A stretch of DNA of 64,000 bases. Origin: Aphelocoma coerulescens (Eukaryota; Chordata; Aves; Passeriformes; Corvidae). Below the pieces are notes generated by a model. The model was given only the letters and a program-made list of their open reading frames with translations. It ran no database searches and was not told the origin of the DNA. A program made the position numbers and the translations under genes. Numbering within the stretch: position 1 is the first letter of the stretch; every line of letters begins with the position of its first letter. Shown piece after piece: positions 50,349 to 63,881 of the stretch. Where the stretch lies: the NCBI RefSeq assembly GCF_041296385.1, contig NW_027183521.1, positions 1 through 64,000 on the forward strand, read 5' to 3'.

Positions 50349-52616
50349 GGAGAAGGTGCAGCCCCAAACTGGCTTTCACTTCTAGAACCTTTTGCTATTG
50401 CGGGAGCAGCTGCTGGAGCTTTTCAACCGAGCTGCAAGAGTGAAAAGTGTGATGGCATGTCTATCTGAGAAGGAAGGTTCGGTGCCGCAGCCTGTTGTGC
50501 ACAATTTATATGCTGATAAGAGAAGGGGGTGCTTTTGGAACGTTTTCCTTCCTGACACTTCTGTCTCTGTGAGCTTTAGCTGCTTGGACTCAGGGATACC
50601 GAAGGTATGTGAAAGTGACTGGGATGCGAGAATCATGTTGCACAGGGAACAGGGAAGGTCAGCAAATGTTTCCTGTCCTGGCACATCTCTCAGTCTGAAC
50701 TGCAGCTGCAGATGCTTCACTTCCGCCAAGGACTCTGCCACCTTGAGAGAAGGATGCGCTCTATGGAGTTGAGAAAGAAAGTGCGTCTCACTAGCTTCTT
50801 TCCTCTACTTCATAGACAGCAAAGGGGCTATGAAAGGCAGCACTGGCTTTTTGTTCTAGGACTTCTTCTTTACAAGCAGCTGCTGGATGTTTGGAAGGGG
50901 GTTTGGGATATGCAAAAATGAGAGGCTAAGATGGTAAGAGGGTAAGATGGAAGTCATCTGGCAAAAGCAGAGCTCACAAAAGGGCCAGCTGAGAAAGCTC
51001 TTGCTGCCTACAACTTCAACTGCACCCCTCAAAGCAGCAGCACACACGCTGCTCTCGGCACTTTCCTTCTCAGCTCTACGCACCATCCTAAGCCTTGCCT
51101 CTCCCACACTCAGGATCCAAAGACAACGGCACCAGGGACTGCTCACACACTAAAGGCACCAGGACAAAAGGCTCACCAGCTTGGCCTTTGCATTCCCGCT
51201 GACAGCTCCACAGCTTGAACCCAGAGAACTGCCTGCTGCCAACAGCCTTTCCAATCACTCTGAGCACCTCATGACAAGGAGTGTGGGGAATGAATCTCCA
51301 GCAGCCTCCTGCCCCAGGCTGTCCCCCGGGAGCAGCCCTGCTCCAGGCCGTGACTGCCACCTGCACAGCCAAAGGACCCAGAGCCGGTGTTACACACCAC
51401 GGCTGTGCCTGGCACAGAGACACCAGTGGCCACACAAGTGGCCATGGCACTGTCCACACACAGTCCCTGCTGCTGCTCCCCCAGCCGCTGGCACCAACTC
51501 CCAGCCACCCACTCCTAAAGCCACGGGGCCCACTGGGACACTGCGGGGGCTCGTGGAAGCCAGCGGCCATTGTGACACAGCGGGGCTGCACAGAGCCCAC
51601 GGTGCTTTGTGACCCGTGGCTCCCAGGAGAGCCTTTGTGATGCTGGGGAACTACAAGGAAGCCTGGCTCCTCTGTGACACCACCACAGAAGCTCAGGGGA
51701 GCCCTGGAGACCGTGCTGATGCTATTGAACCTGATGCAACCCTGCCTCCTCTGTGACACCACAGAAGCTCTTGGAGCCCTGGAGACCGTGGTGATGCTAT
51801 GGAACCTGATGCAACCCTGCCTCCTCTGTGACACCACAGAACCTCTGGGAGCCCTGGAGACCGTGCTGATGCTATGGAACCTGATGCAACCCTGCCTCCA
51901 CTGTGACACCACAGAAGCTCAGGGAGCCCTGGAGACTGTGGTGATGCTATGGAACCTGATGCAACCCTGCCTCCACTGTGACACCACAGAACCTCTGGGA
52001 GCCCTGGAGACCGTGCTGATGCTATGGAACCTGATGCAACCCTGCCTCCACTGTGACACCACAGAAGCTCGGGGAGCTCTGCAGACCGTGGGGATGCTGG
52101 CGAAGCTGACGGAACCCTGGGCACCACAGTGACGCTATGGAACCTGGTGGAACCGAGGGGCCACAGTGACACTGTGGGGCCTTTTGGAAGCAACAGGACC
52201 CTGGTGGGAAGCCACGGGATGATTAATCCTGCACGAACCTGCTCCAGGTGGGCTCCTCTCTCCCGGCTTCCACAGGTGCTGCTAGGATCCCACTCCGGCA
52301 CTGGCTTGGCACGGGCTCACGGCTTCCTTTGGCAATGGCTCTGCTCCAGGATGGCATGCTGCAGAGAATGCAGGTAGATTTTGTGCTCACTCCTGGCATG
52401 CAGCTGGACAATAAAGCCTGATCCAGCCCCCCCTCAGCATATGTCCGGCTCTGGCATTGGGGCGGGGCAACTTTGGGAGCAGCCCCAGCCCTGCTCCTGC
52501 TCCCGGCTGGGCACCCAGCTGCTGGGACACAGGTGTGTCCTGATGCCACCGTCTACTCCTTTGAGAAGGGGAGGACAGAGTGCATCAGGGAGTTTGGTGT
52601 GGCTTACATGCGGCAA
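50349..52616 (+). repeat. Unit 23 (2,268 bp)
   Basis: It has only common right-domain alleles and is marker-identical to unit 26. It is a good consensus representative of the right domain. Confidence 0.97.
51701..52075 (+). repeat. 75-bp minisatellite, 5 copies (unit 23)
   Basis: Order t-p-q-p-r. Confidence 0.97.
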
Positions 52617-54884
52617 GGAGAAGGTGCAGCCCCAAACTGGCTTTCACTTCTAGAACCTTTTGCTATTGCGGGAGCAGCTGCTGGAGCTTTTCAACCGAGC
52701 TGCAAGAGTGAAAAGTGTGATGGCATGTCTATCTGAGAAGGAAGGTTCGGTGCCGCAGCCTGTTGTGCACAATTTATATGCTGATAAGAGAAGGGGGTGC
52801 TTTTGCAACGTTTTCCTTCCTGACACTTCTGTCTCTGTGAGCTTTAGCTGCTTGGACTCAGGGATACCGAAGGTATGTGAAAGTGACTGGGATGCGAGAA
52901 TCATGTTGCACAGGGAACAGGGAAGGTCAGCAAATGTTTCCTGTCCTGGCACATCTCTCAGTCTGAACTGCAGCTGCAGATGCTTCACTTCCGCCAAGGA
53001 CTCTGCCACCTTGAGAGAAGGATGCGCTCTATGGAGTTGAGAAAGAAAGTGCGTCTCACTAGCTTCTTTCCTCTACTTCATAGACAGCAAAGGGGCTATG
53101 AAAGGCAGCACTGGCTTTTTGTTCTAGGACTTCTTCTTTACAAGCAGCTGCTGGATGTTTGGAAGGGGGTTTGGGATATGCAAAAATGAGAGGCTAAGAT
53201 GGTAAGAGGGTAAGATGGAAGTCATCTGGCAAAAGCAGAGCTCACAAAAGGGCCAGCTGAGAAAGCTCTTGCTGCCTACAACTTCAACTGCACCCCTCAA
53301 AGCAGCAGCACACACGCTGCTCTCGGCACTTTCCTTCTCAGCTCTACGCACCATCCTAAGCCTTGCCTCTCCCACACTCAGGATCCAAAGACAACGGCAC
53401 CAGGGACTGCTCACACACTAAAGGCACCAGGACAAAAGGCTCACCAGCTTGGCCTTTGCATTCCCGCTGACAGCTCCACAGCTTGAACCCAGAGAACTGC
53501 CTGCTGCCAACAGCCTTTCCAATCACTCTGAGCACCTCATGACAAGGAGTGTGGGGAATGAATCTCCAGCAGCCTCCTGCCCCAGGCTGTCCCCCGGGAG
53601 CAGCCCTGCTCCAGGCCGTGACTGCCACCTGCACAGCCAAAGGACCCAGAGCCGGTGTTACACACCACGGCTGTGCCTGGCACAGAGACACCAGTGGCCA
53701 CACAAGTGGCCATGGCACTGTCCACACACAGTCCCTGCTGCTGCTCCCCCAGCCGCTGGCACCAACTCCCAGCCACCCACTCCTAAAGCCACGGGGCCCA
53801 CTGGGACACTGCGGGGGCTCGTGGAAGCCAGCGGCCATTGTGACACAGCGGGGCTGCACAGAGCCCACGGTGCTTTGTGACCCGTGGCTCCCAGGAGAGC
53901 CTTTGTGATGCTGGGGAACTACAAGGAAGCCTGGCTCCTCTGTGACACCACCACAGAAGCTCAGGGGAGCCCTGGAGACCGTGCTGATGCTATTGAACCT
54001 GATGCAACCCTGCCTCCTCTGTGACACCACAGAAGCTCTTGGAGCCCTGGAGACCGTGGTGATGCTATGGAACCTGATGCAACCCTGCCTCCTCTGTGAC
54101 ACCACAGAACCTCTGGGAGCTCTGGAGACCGTGCTGATGCTATGGAACCTGATGCAACCCTGCCTCCACTGTGACACCACAGAAGCTCAGGGAGCCCTGG
54201 AGACTGTGGTGATGCTATGGAACCTGATGCAACCCTGCCTCCACTGTGACACCACAGAACCTCTGGGAGCCCTGGAGACCGTGCTGATGCTATGGAACCT
54301 GATGCAACCCTGCCTCCACTGTGACACCACAGAAGCTCGGGGAGCTCTGCAGACCGTGGGGATGCTGGCGAAGCTGACGGAACCCTGGGCACCACAGTGA
54401 CGCTATGGAACCTGGTGGAACCGAGGGGCCACAGTGACACTGTGGGGCCTTTTGGAAGCAACAGGACCCTGGTGGGAAGCCACGGGATGATTAATCCTGC
54501 ACGAACCTGCTCCAGGTGGGCTCCTCTCTCCCGGCTTCCACAGGTGCTGCTAGGATCCCACTCCGGCACTGGCTTGGCACGGGCTCACGGCTTCCTTTGG
54601 CAATGGCTCTGCTCCAGGATGGCATGCTGCAGAGAATGCAGGTAGATTTTGTGCTCACTCCTGGCATGCAGCTGGACAATAAAGCCTGATCCAGCCCCCC
54701 CTCAGCATATGTCCGGCTCTGGCATTGGGGCGGGGCAACTTTGGGAGCAGCCCCAGCCCTGCTCCTGCTCCCGGCTGGGCACCCAGCTGCTGGGACACAG
54801 GTGTGTCCTGATGCCACCGTCTACTCCTTTGAGAAGGGGAGGACAGAGTGCATCAGGGAGTTTGGTGTGGCTTACATGCGGCAA
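52617..54884 (+). repeat. Unit 24 (2,268 bp)
   Basis: It has 190C. Its third minisatellite copy begins gctctgg instead of gccctgg. It lacks the 1762T of units 18 and 27, so copies at this position of the repeat are not identical. Confidence 0.97.
53969..54343 (+). repeat. 75-bp minisatellite, 5 copies (unit 24)
   Basis: Order t-p-q-p-r. The third copy begins gctctgg, a base shared with the type A units. Confidence 0.97.
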
Positions 54885-57227
54885 GGAGAAGGTGCAGCCC
54901 CAAACTGGCTTTCACTTCTAGAACCTTTTGCTATTGCGGGAGCAGCTGCTGGAGCTTTTCAACCGAGCTGCAAGAGTGAAAAGTGTGATGGCATGTCTAT
55001 CTGAGAAGGAAGGTTCGGTGCCGCAGCCTGTTGTGCACAATTTATATGCTGATAAGAGAAGGGGGTGCTTTTGGAACGTTTTCCTTCCTGACACTTCTGT
55101 CTCTGTGAGCTTTAGCTGCTTGGACTCAGGGATACCGAAGGTATGTGAAAGTGACTGGGATGCGAGAATCATGTTGCACAGGGAACAGGGAAGGTCAGCA
55201 AATGTTTCCTGTCCTGGCACATCTCTCAGTCTGAACTGCAGCTGCAGATGCTTCACTTCCGCCAAGGACTCTGCCACCTTGAGAGAAGGATGCGCTCTAT
55301 GGAGTTGAGAAAGAAAGTGCGTCTCACTAGCTTCTTTCCTCTACTTCATAGACAGCAAAGGGGCTATGAAAGGCAGCACTGGCTTTTTGTTCTAGGACTT
55401 CTTCTTTACAAGCAGCTGCTGGATGTTTGGAAGGGGGTTTGGGATATGCAAAAATGAGAGGCTAAGATGGTAAGAGGGTAAGATGGAAGTCATCTGGCAA
55501 AAGCAGAGCTCACAAAAGGGCCAGCTGAGAAAGCTCTTGCTGCCTACAACTTCAACTGCACCCCTCAAAGCAGCAGCACACACGCTGCTCTCGGCACTTT
55601 CCTTCTCAGCTCTACGCACCATCCTAAGCCTTGCCTCTCCCACACTCAGGATCCAAAGACAACGGCACCAGGGACTGCTCACACACTAAAGGCACCAGGA
55701 CAAAAGGCTCACCAGCTTGGCCTTTGCATTCCCGCTGACAGCTCCACAGCTTGAACCCAGAGAACTGCCTGCTGCCAACAGCCTTTCCAATCACTCTGAG
55801 CACCTCATGACAAGGAGTGTGGGGAATGAATCTCCAGCAGCCTCCTGCCCCAGGCTGTCCCCCGGGAGCAGCCCTGCTCCAGGCCGTGACTGCCACCTGC
55901 ACAGCCAAAGGACCCAGAGCCGGTGTTACACACCACGGCTGTGCCTGGCACAGAGACACCAGTGGCCACACAAGTGGCCATGGCACTGTCCACACACAGT
56001 CCCTGCTGCTGCTCCCCCAGCCGCTGGCACCAACTCCCAGCCACCCACTCCTAAAGCCACGGGGCCCACTGGGACACTGCGGGGGCTCGTGGAAGCCAGC
56101 GGCCATTGTGACACAGCGGGGCTGCACAGAGCCCACGGTGCTTTGTGACCCGTGGCTCCCAGGAGAGCCTTTGTGATGCTGGGGAACTACAAGGAAGCCT
56201 GGCTCCTCTGTGACACCACCACAGAAGCTCAGGGGAGCCCTGGAGACCGTGCTGATGCTATTGAACCTGATGCAACCCTGCCTCCTCTGTGACACCACAG
56301 AAGCTCTTGGAGCCCTGGAGACCGTGCTGATGCTATGGAACCTGATGCAACCCTGCCTCCACTGTGACACCACAGAAGCTCAGGGAGCCCTGGAGACTGT
56401 GGTGATGCTATGGAACCTGATGCAACCCTGCCTCCACTGTGACACCACAGAAGCTCAGGGAGCCCTGGAGACTGTGGTGATGCTATGGAACCTGATGCAA
56501 CCCTGCCTCCACTGTGACACCACAGAACCTCTGGGAGCCCTGGAGACCGTGCTGATGCTATGGAACCTGATGCAACCCTGCCTCCACTGTGACACCACAG
56601 AACCTCTGGGAGCCCTGGAGACCGTGCTGATGCTATGGAACCTGATGCAACCCTGCCTCCACTGTGACACCACAGAAGCTCGGGGAGCTCTGCAGACCGT
56701 GGGGATGCTGGCGAAGCTGACGGAACCCTGGGCACCACAGTGACGCTATGGAACCTGGTGGAACCGAGGGGCCACAGTGACACTGTGGGGCCTTTTGGAA
56801 GCAACAGGACCCTGGTGGGAAGCCACGGGATGATTAATCCTGCACGAACCTGCTCCAGGTGGGCTCCTCTCTCCCGGCTTCCACAGGTGCTGCTAGGATC
56901 CCACTCCGGCACTGGCTTGGCACGGGCTCACGGCTTCCTTTGGCAATGGCTCTGCTCCAGGATGGCATGCTGCAGAGAATGCAGGTAGATTTTGTGCTCA
57001 CTCCTGGCATGCAGCTGGACAATAAAGCCTGATCCAGCCCCCCCTCAGCATATGTCCGGCTCTGGCATTGGGGCGGGGCAACTTTGGGAGCAGCCCCAGC
57101 CCTGCTCCTGCTCCCGGCTGGGCACCCAGCTGCTGGGACACAGGTGTGTCCTGATGCCACCGTCTACTCCTTTGAGAAGGGGAGGACAGAGTGCATCAGG
57201 GAGTTTGGTGTGGCTTACATGCGGCAA
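54885..57227 (+). repeat. Unit 25 (2,343 bp, six minisatellite copies)
   Basis: It is marker-identical to unit 22. It follows unit 24 directly, where the six-unit pattern would predict a type A unit, so the repeat period shortens to three units here. Confidence 0.97.
56237..56686 (+). repeat. 75-bp minisatellite, 6 copies (unit 25)
   Basis: Order t-q-q-p-p-r. Confidence 0.97.
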
Positions 57228-59495
57228 GGAGAAGGTGCAGCCCCAAACTGGCTTTCACTTCTAGAACCTTTTGCTATTGCGGGAGCAGCTGCTGGAGCTT
57301 TTCAACCGAGCTGCAAGAGTGAAAAGTGTGATGGCATGTCTATCTGAGAAGGAAGGTTCGGTGCCGCAGCCTGTTGTGCACAATTTATATGCTGATAAGA
57401 GAAGGGGGTGCTTTTGGAACGTTTTCCTTCCTGACACTTCTGTCTCTGTGAGCTTTAGCTGCTTGGACTCAGGGATACCGAAGGTATGTGAAAGTGACTG
57501 GGATGCGAGAATCATGTTGCACAGGGAACAGGGAAGGTCAGCAAATGTTTCCTGTCCTGGCACATCTCTCAGTCTGAACTGCAGCTGCAGATGCTTCACT
57601 TCCGCCAAGGACTCTGCCACCTTGAGAGAAGGATGCGCTCTATGGAGTTGAGAAAGAAAGTGCGTCTCACTAGCTTCTTTCCTCTACTTCATAGACAGCA
57701 AAGGGGCTATGAAAGGCAGCACTGGCTTTTTGTTCTAGGACTTCTTCTTTACAAGCAGCTGCTGGATGTTTGGAAGGGGGTTTGGGATATGCAAAAATGA
57801 GAGGCTAAGATGGTAAGAGGGTAAGATGGAAGTCATCTGGCAAAAGCAGAGCTCACAAAAGGGCCAGCTGAGAAAGCTCTTGCTGCCTACAACTTCAACT
57901 GCACCCCTCAAAGCAGCAGCACACACGCTGCTCTCGGCACTTTCCTTCTCAGCTCTACGCACCATCCTAAGCCTTGCCTCTCCCACACTCAGGATCCAAA
58001 GACAACGGCACCAGGGACTGCTCACACACTAAAGGCACCAGGACAAAAGGCTCACCAGCTTGGCCTTTGCATTCCCGCTGACAGCTCCACAGCTTGAACC
58101 CAGAGAACTGCCTGCTGCCAACAGCCTTTCCAATCACTCTGAGCACCTCATGACAAGGAGTGTGGGGAATGAATCTCCAGCAGCCTCCTGCCCCAGGCTG
58201 TCCCCCGGGAGCAGCCCTGCTCCAGGCCGTGACTGCCACCTGCACAGCCAAAGGACCCAGAGCCGGTGTTACACACCACGGCTGTGCCTGGCACAGAGAC
58301 ACCAGTGGCCACACAAGTGGCCATGGCACTGTCCACACACAGTCCCTGCTGCTGCTCCCCCAGCCGCTGGCACCAACTCCCAGCCACCCACTCCTAAAGC
58401 CACGGGGCCCACTGGGACACTGCGGGGGCTCGTGGAAGCCAGCGGCCATTGTGACACAGCGGGGCTGCACAGAGCCCACGGTGCTTTGTGACCCGTGGCT
58501 CCCAGGAGAGCCTTTGTGATGCTGGGGAACTACAAGGAAGCCTGGCTCCTCTGTGACACCACCACAGAAGCTCAGGGGAGCCCTGGAGACCGTGCTGATG
58601 CTATTGAACCTGATGCAACCCTGCCTCCTCTGTGACACCACAGAAGCTCTTGGAGCCCTGGAGACCGTGGTGATGCTATGGAACCTGATGCAACCCTGCC
58701 TCCTCTGTGACACCACAGAACCTCTGGGAGCCCTGGAGACCGTGCTGATGCTATGGAACCTGATGCAACCCTGCCTCCACTGTGACACCACAGAAGCTCA
58801 GGGAGCCCTGGAGACTGTGGTGATGCTATGGAACCTGATGCAACCCTGCCTCCACTGTGACACCACAGAACCTCTGGGAGCCCTGGAGACCGTGCTGATG
58901 CTATGGAACCTGATGCAACCCTGCCTCCACTGTGACACCACAGAAGCTCGGGGAGCTCTGCAGACCGTGGGGATGCTGGCGAAGCTGACGGAACCCTGGG
59001 CACCACAGTGACGCTATGGAACCTGGTGGAACCGAGGGGCCACAGTGACACTGTGGGGCCTTTTGGAAGCAACAGGACCCTGGTGGGAAGCCACGGGATG
59101 ATTAATCCTGCACGAACCTGCTCCAGGTGGGCTCCTCTCTCCCGGCTTCCACAGGTGCTGCTAGGATCCCACTCCGGCACTGGCTTGGCACGGGCTCACG
59201 GCTTCCTTTGGCAATGGCTCTGCTCCAGGATGGCATGCTGCAGAGAATGCAGGTAGATTTTGTGCTCACTCCTGGCATGCAGCTGGACAATAAAGCCTGA
59301 TCCAGCCCCCCCTCAGCATATGTCCGGCTCTGGCATTGGGGCGGGGCAACTTTGGGAGCAGCCCCAGCCCTGCTCCTGCTCCCGGCTGGGCACCCAGCTG
59401 CTGGGACACAGGTGTGTCCTGATGCCACCGTCTACTCCTTTGAGAAGGGGAGGACAGAGTGCATCAGGGAGTTTGGTGTGGCTTACATGCGGCAA
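57228..59495 (+). repeat. Unit 26 (2,268 bp)
   Basis: It is marker-identical to unit 23, three units upstream. Confidence 0.97.
58580..58954 (+). repeat. 75-bp minisatellite, 5 copies (unit 26)
   Basis: Order t-p-q-p-r. Confidence 0.97.
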
Positions 59496-61763
59496 GGAGA
59501 AGGTGCAGCCCCAAACTGGCTTTCACTTCTAGAACCTTTTGCTATTGCGGGAGCAGCTGCTGGAGCTTTTCAACCGAGCTGCAAGAGTGAAAAGTGTGAT
59601 GGCATGTCTATCTGAGAAGGAAGGTTCGGTGCCGCAGCCTGTTGTGCACAATTTATATGCTGATAAGAGAAGGGGGTGCTTTTGCAACGTTTTCCTTCCT
59701 GACACTTCTGTCTCTGTGAGCTTTAGCTGCTTGGACTCAGGGATACCGAAGGTATGTGAAAGTGACTGGGATGCGAGAATCATGTTGCACAGGGAACAGG
59801 GAAGGTCAGCAAATGTTTCCTGTCCTGGCACATCTCTCAGTCTGAACTGCAGCTGCAGATGCTTCACTTCCGCCAAGGACTCTGCCACCTTGAGAGAAGG
59901 ATGCGCTCTATGGAGTTGAGAAAGAAAGTGCGTCTCACTAGCTTCTTTCCTCTACTTCATAGACAGCAAAGGGGCTATGAAAGGCAGCACTGGCTTTTTG
60001 TTCTAGGACTTCTTCTTTACAAGCAGCTGCTGGATGTTTGGAAGGGGGTTTGGGATATGCAAAAATGAGAGGCTAAGATGGTAAGAGGGTAAGATGGAAG
60101 TCATCTGGCAAAAGCAGAGCTCACAAAAGGGCCAGCTGAGAAAGCTCTTGCTGCCTACAACTTCAACTGCACCCCTCAAAGCAGCAGCACACACGCTGCT
60201 CTCGGCACTTTCCTTCTCAGCTCTACGCACCATCCTAAGCCTTGCCTCTCCCACACTCAGGATCCAAAGACAACGGCACCAGGGACTGCTCACACACTAA
60301 AGGCACCAGGACAAAAGGCTCACCAGCTTGGCCTTTGCATTCCCGCTGACAGCTCCACAGCTTGAACCCAGAGAACTGCCTGCTGCCAACAGCCTTTCCA
60401 ATCACTCTGAGCACCTCATGACAAGGAGTGTGGGGAATGAATCTCCAGCAGCCTCCTGCCCCAGGCTGTCCCCCGGGAGCAGCCCTGCTCCAGGCCGTGA
60501 CTGCCACCTGCACAGCCAAAGGACCCAGAGCCGGTGTTACACACCACGGCTGTGCCTGGCACAGAGACACCAGTGGCCACACAAGTGGCCATGGCACTGT
60601 CCACACACAGTCCCTGCTGCTGCTCCCCCAGCCGCTGGCACCAACTCCCAGCCACCCACTCCTAAAGCCACGGGGCCCACTGGGACACTGCGGGGGCTCG
60701 TGGAAGCCAGCGGCCATTGTGACACAGCGGGGCTGCACAGAGCCCACGGTGCTTTGTGACCCGTGGCTCCCAGGAGAGCCTTTGTGATGCTGGGGAACTA
60801 CAAGGAAGCCTGGCTCCTCTGTGACACCACCACAGAAGCTCAGGGGAGCCCTGGAGACCGTGCTGATGCTATTGAACCTGATGCAACCCTGCCTCCTCTG
60901 TGACACCACAGAAGCTCTTGGAGCCCTGGAGACCGTGGTGATGCTATGGAACCTGATGCAACCCTGCCTCCTCTGTGACACCACAGAACCTCTGGGAGCC
61001 CTGGAGACCGTGCTGATGCTATGGAACCTGATGCAACCCTGCCTCCACTGTGACACCACAGAAGCTCAGGGAGCCCTGGAGACTGTGGTGATGCTATGGA
61101 ACCTGATGCAACCCTGCCTCCACTGTGACACCACAGAACCTCTGGGAGCCCTGGAGACCGTGCTGATGCTATGGAACCTGATGCAACCCTGCCTCCACTG
61201 TGACACCACAGAAGCTCGGGGAGCTCTGCAGACCGTGGGGATGCTGGCGAAGCTGATGGAACCCTGGGCACCACAGTGACGCTATGGAACCTGGTGGAAC
61301 CGAGGGGCCACAGTGACACTGTGGGGCCTTTTGGAAGCAACAGGACCCTGGTGGGAAGCCACGGGATGATTAATCCTGCACGAACCTGCTCCAGGTGGGC
61401 TCCTCTCTCCCGGCTTCCACAGGTGCTGCTAGGATCCCACTCCGGCACTGGCTTGGCACGGGCTCACGGCTTCCTTTGGCAATGGCTCTGCTCCAGGATG
61501 GCATGCTGCAGAGAATGCAGGTAGATTTTGTGCTCACTCCTGGCATGCAGCTGGACAATAAAGCCTGATCCAGCCCCCCCTCAGCATATGTCCGGCTCTG
61601 GCATTGGGGCGGGGCAACTTTGGGAGCAGCCCCAGCCCTGCTCCTGCTCCCGGCTGGGCACCCAGCTGCTGGGACACAGGTGTGTCCTGATGCCACCGTC
61701 TACTCCTTTGAGAAGGGGAGGACAGAGTGCATCAGGGAGTTTGGTGTGGCTTACATGCGGCAA
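59496..61763 (+). repeat. Unit 27 (2,268 bp)
   Basis: It has 190C and 1762T, like unit 18, and corresponds to unit 24 in the three-unit repeat. Confidence 0.97.
60848..61222 (+). repeat. 75-bp minisatellite, 5 copies (unit 27)
   Basis: Order t-p-q-p-r. Confidence 0.97.
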
Positions 61764-63881
61764 GGAGAAGGTGCAGCCCCAAACTGGCTTTCACTTCTAG
61801 AACCTTTTGCTATTGCGGGAGCAGCTGCTGGAGCTTTTCAACCGAGCTGCAAGAGTGAAAAGTGTGATGGCATGTCTATCTGAGAAGGAAGGTTCGGTGC
61901 CGCAGCCTGTTGTGCACAATTTATATGCTGATAAGAGAAGGGGGTGCTTTTGGAACGTTTTCCTTCCTGACACTTCTGTCTCTGTGAGCTTTAGCTGCTT
62001 GGACTCAGGGATACCGAAGGTATGTGAAAGTGACTGGGATGCGAGAATCATGTTGCACAGGGAACAGGGAAGGTCAGCAAATGTTTCCTGTCCTGGCACA
62101 TCTCTCAGTCTGAACTGCAGCTGCAGATGCTTCACTTCCGCCAAGGACTCTGCCACCTTGAGAGAAGGATGCGCTCTATGGAGTTGAGAAAGAAAGTGCG
62201 TCTCACTAGCTTCTTTCCTCTACTTCATAGACAGCAAAGGGGCTATGAAAGGCAGCACTGGCTTTTTGTTCTAGGACTTCTTCTTTACAAGCAGCTGCTG
62301 GATGTTTGGAAGGGGGTTTGGGATATGCAAAAATGAGAGGCTAAGATGGTAAGAGGGTAAGATGGAAGTCATCTGGCAAAAGCAGAGCTCACAAAAGGGC
62401 CAGCTGAGAAAGCTCTTGCTGCCTACAACTTCAACTGCACCCCTCAAAGCAGCAGCACACACGCTGCTCTCGGCACTTTCCTTCTCAGCTCTACGCACCA
62501 TCCTAAGCCTTGCCTCTCCCACACTCAGGATCCAAAGACAACGGCACCAGGGACTGCTCACACACTAAAGGCACCAGGACAAAAGGCTCACCAGCTTGGC
62601 CTTTGCATTCCCGCTGACAGCTCCACAGCTTGAACCCAGAGAACTGCCTGCTGCCAACAGCCTTTCCAATCACTCTGAGCACCTCATGACAAGGAGTGTG
62701 GGGAATGAATCTCCAGCAGCCTCCTGCCCCAGGCTGTCCCCCGGGAGCAGCCCTGCTCCAGGCCGTGACTGCCACCTGCACAGCCAAAGGACCCAGAGCC
62801 GGTGTTACACACCACGGCTGTGCCTGGCACAGAGACACCAGTGGCCACACAAGTGGCCATGGCACTGTCCACACACAGTCCCTGCTGCTGCTCCCCCAGC
62901 CGCTGGCACCAACTCCCAGCCACCCACTCCTAAAGCCACGGGGCCCACTGGGACACTGCGGGGGCTCGTGGAAGCCAGCGGCCATTGTGACACAGCGGGG
63001 CTGCACAGAGCCCACGGTGCTTTGTGACCCGTGGCTCCCAGGAGAGCCTTTGTGATGCTGGGGAACTACAAGGAAGCCTGGCTCCTCTGTGACACCACCA
63101 CAGAAGCTCAGGGGAGCCCTGGAGACCGTGCTGATGCTATTGAACCTGATGCAACCCTGCCTCCTCTGTGACACCACAGAAGCTCTTGGAACCCTGGAGA
63201 CCGTGGTGATGCTATGGAACCTGATGCAACCCTGCCTCCACTGTGACACCACAGAACCTCTGGGAGCCCTGGAGACCGTGCTGATGCTATGGAACCTGAT
63301 GCAACCCTGCCTCCACTGTGACACCACAGAAGCTCGGGGAGCTCTGCAGACCGTGGGGATGCTGGCGAAGCTGACGGAACCCTGGGCACCACAGTGACGC
63401 TATGGAACCTGGTGGAACCGAGGGGCCACAGTGACACTGTGGGGCCTTTTGGAAGCAACAGGACCCTGGTGGGAAGCCACGGGATGATTAATCCTGCACG
63501 AACCTGCTCCAGGTGGGCTCCTCTCTCCCGGCTTCCACAGGTGCTGCTAGGATCCCACTCCGGCACTGGCTTGGCACGGGCTGACGGCTTCCTTTGGCAA
63601 TGGCTCTGCTCCAGGATGGCATGCTGCAGAGAATGCAGGTAGATTTTGTGCTCACTCCTGGCATGCAGCTGGACAATAAAGCCTGATCCAGCCCCCCCTC
63701 AGCATATGTCCGGCTCTGGCATTGGGGCGGGGCAACTTTGGGAGCAGCCCCAGCCCTGCTCCTGCTCCCGGCTGGGCACCCAGCTGCTGGGACACAGGTG
63801 TGTCCTGATGCCACCGTCTACTCCTTTGAGAAGGGGAGGACAGAGTGCATCAGGGAGTTTGGTGTGGCTTACATGCGGCAA
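61764..63881 (+). repeat. Unit 28 (2,118 bp, three minisatellite copies)
   Basis: This is the shortest unit. It combines 1970G with 1935T and does not match any position of the upstream higher-order repeats. The junction between its first and second minisatellite copies has a private G-to-A change at 63191. Confidence 0.97.
63116..63340 (+). repeat. 75-bp minisatellite, 3 copies (unit 28)
   Basis: Order t-p-r, the minimum seen. It is consistent with loss of a two-copy p-q or q-p block from t-p-q-p-r. Confidence 0.97.

Larger units (their letters stand above)
41127..54884 (+). repeat. Higher-order repeat, six units, copy 2
   Basis: Units 19-24 repeat the order of units 13-18. The length is again 13,758 bp, although the extra minisatellite copies are distributed differently (6 and 6 in units 20 and 22, against 5 and 7 in units 14 and 16). 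Confidence 0.8.
54885..61763 (+). repeat. Higher-order repeat, last three units repeated again
   Basis: Units 25-27 (6,879 bp) repeat units 22-24 (48006-54884, also 6,879 bp). Units 25 and 26 are marker-identical to 22 and 23. Unit 27 differs from 24 by 1762T and one minisatellite base. Confidence 0.82.

Noticed and set aside
1..63881. All unit lengths except unit 2 are divisible by three, suggesting a giant repetitive protein
   Set aside because: Stops occur in every frame of each unit on both strands, so no frame passes from one unit to the next. 2,268 and 75 being multiples of three is coincidence here.
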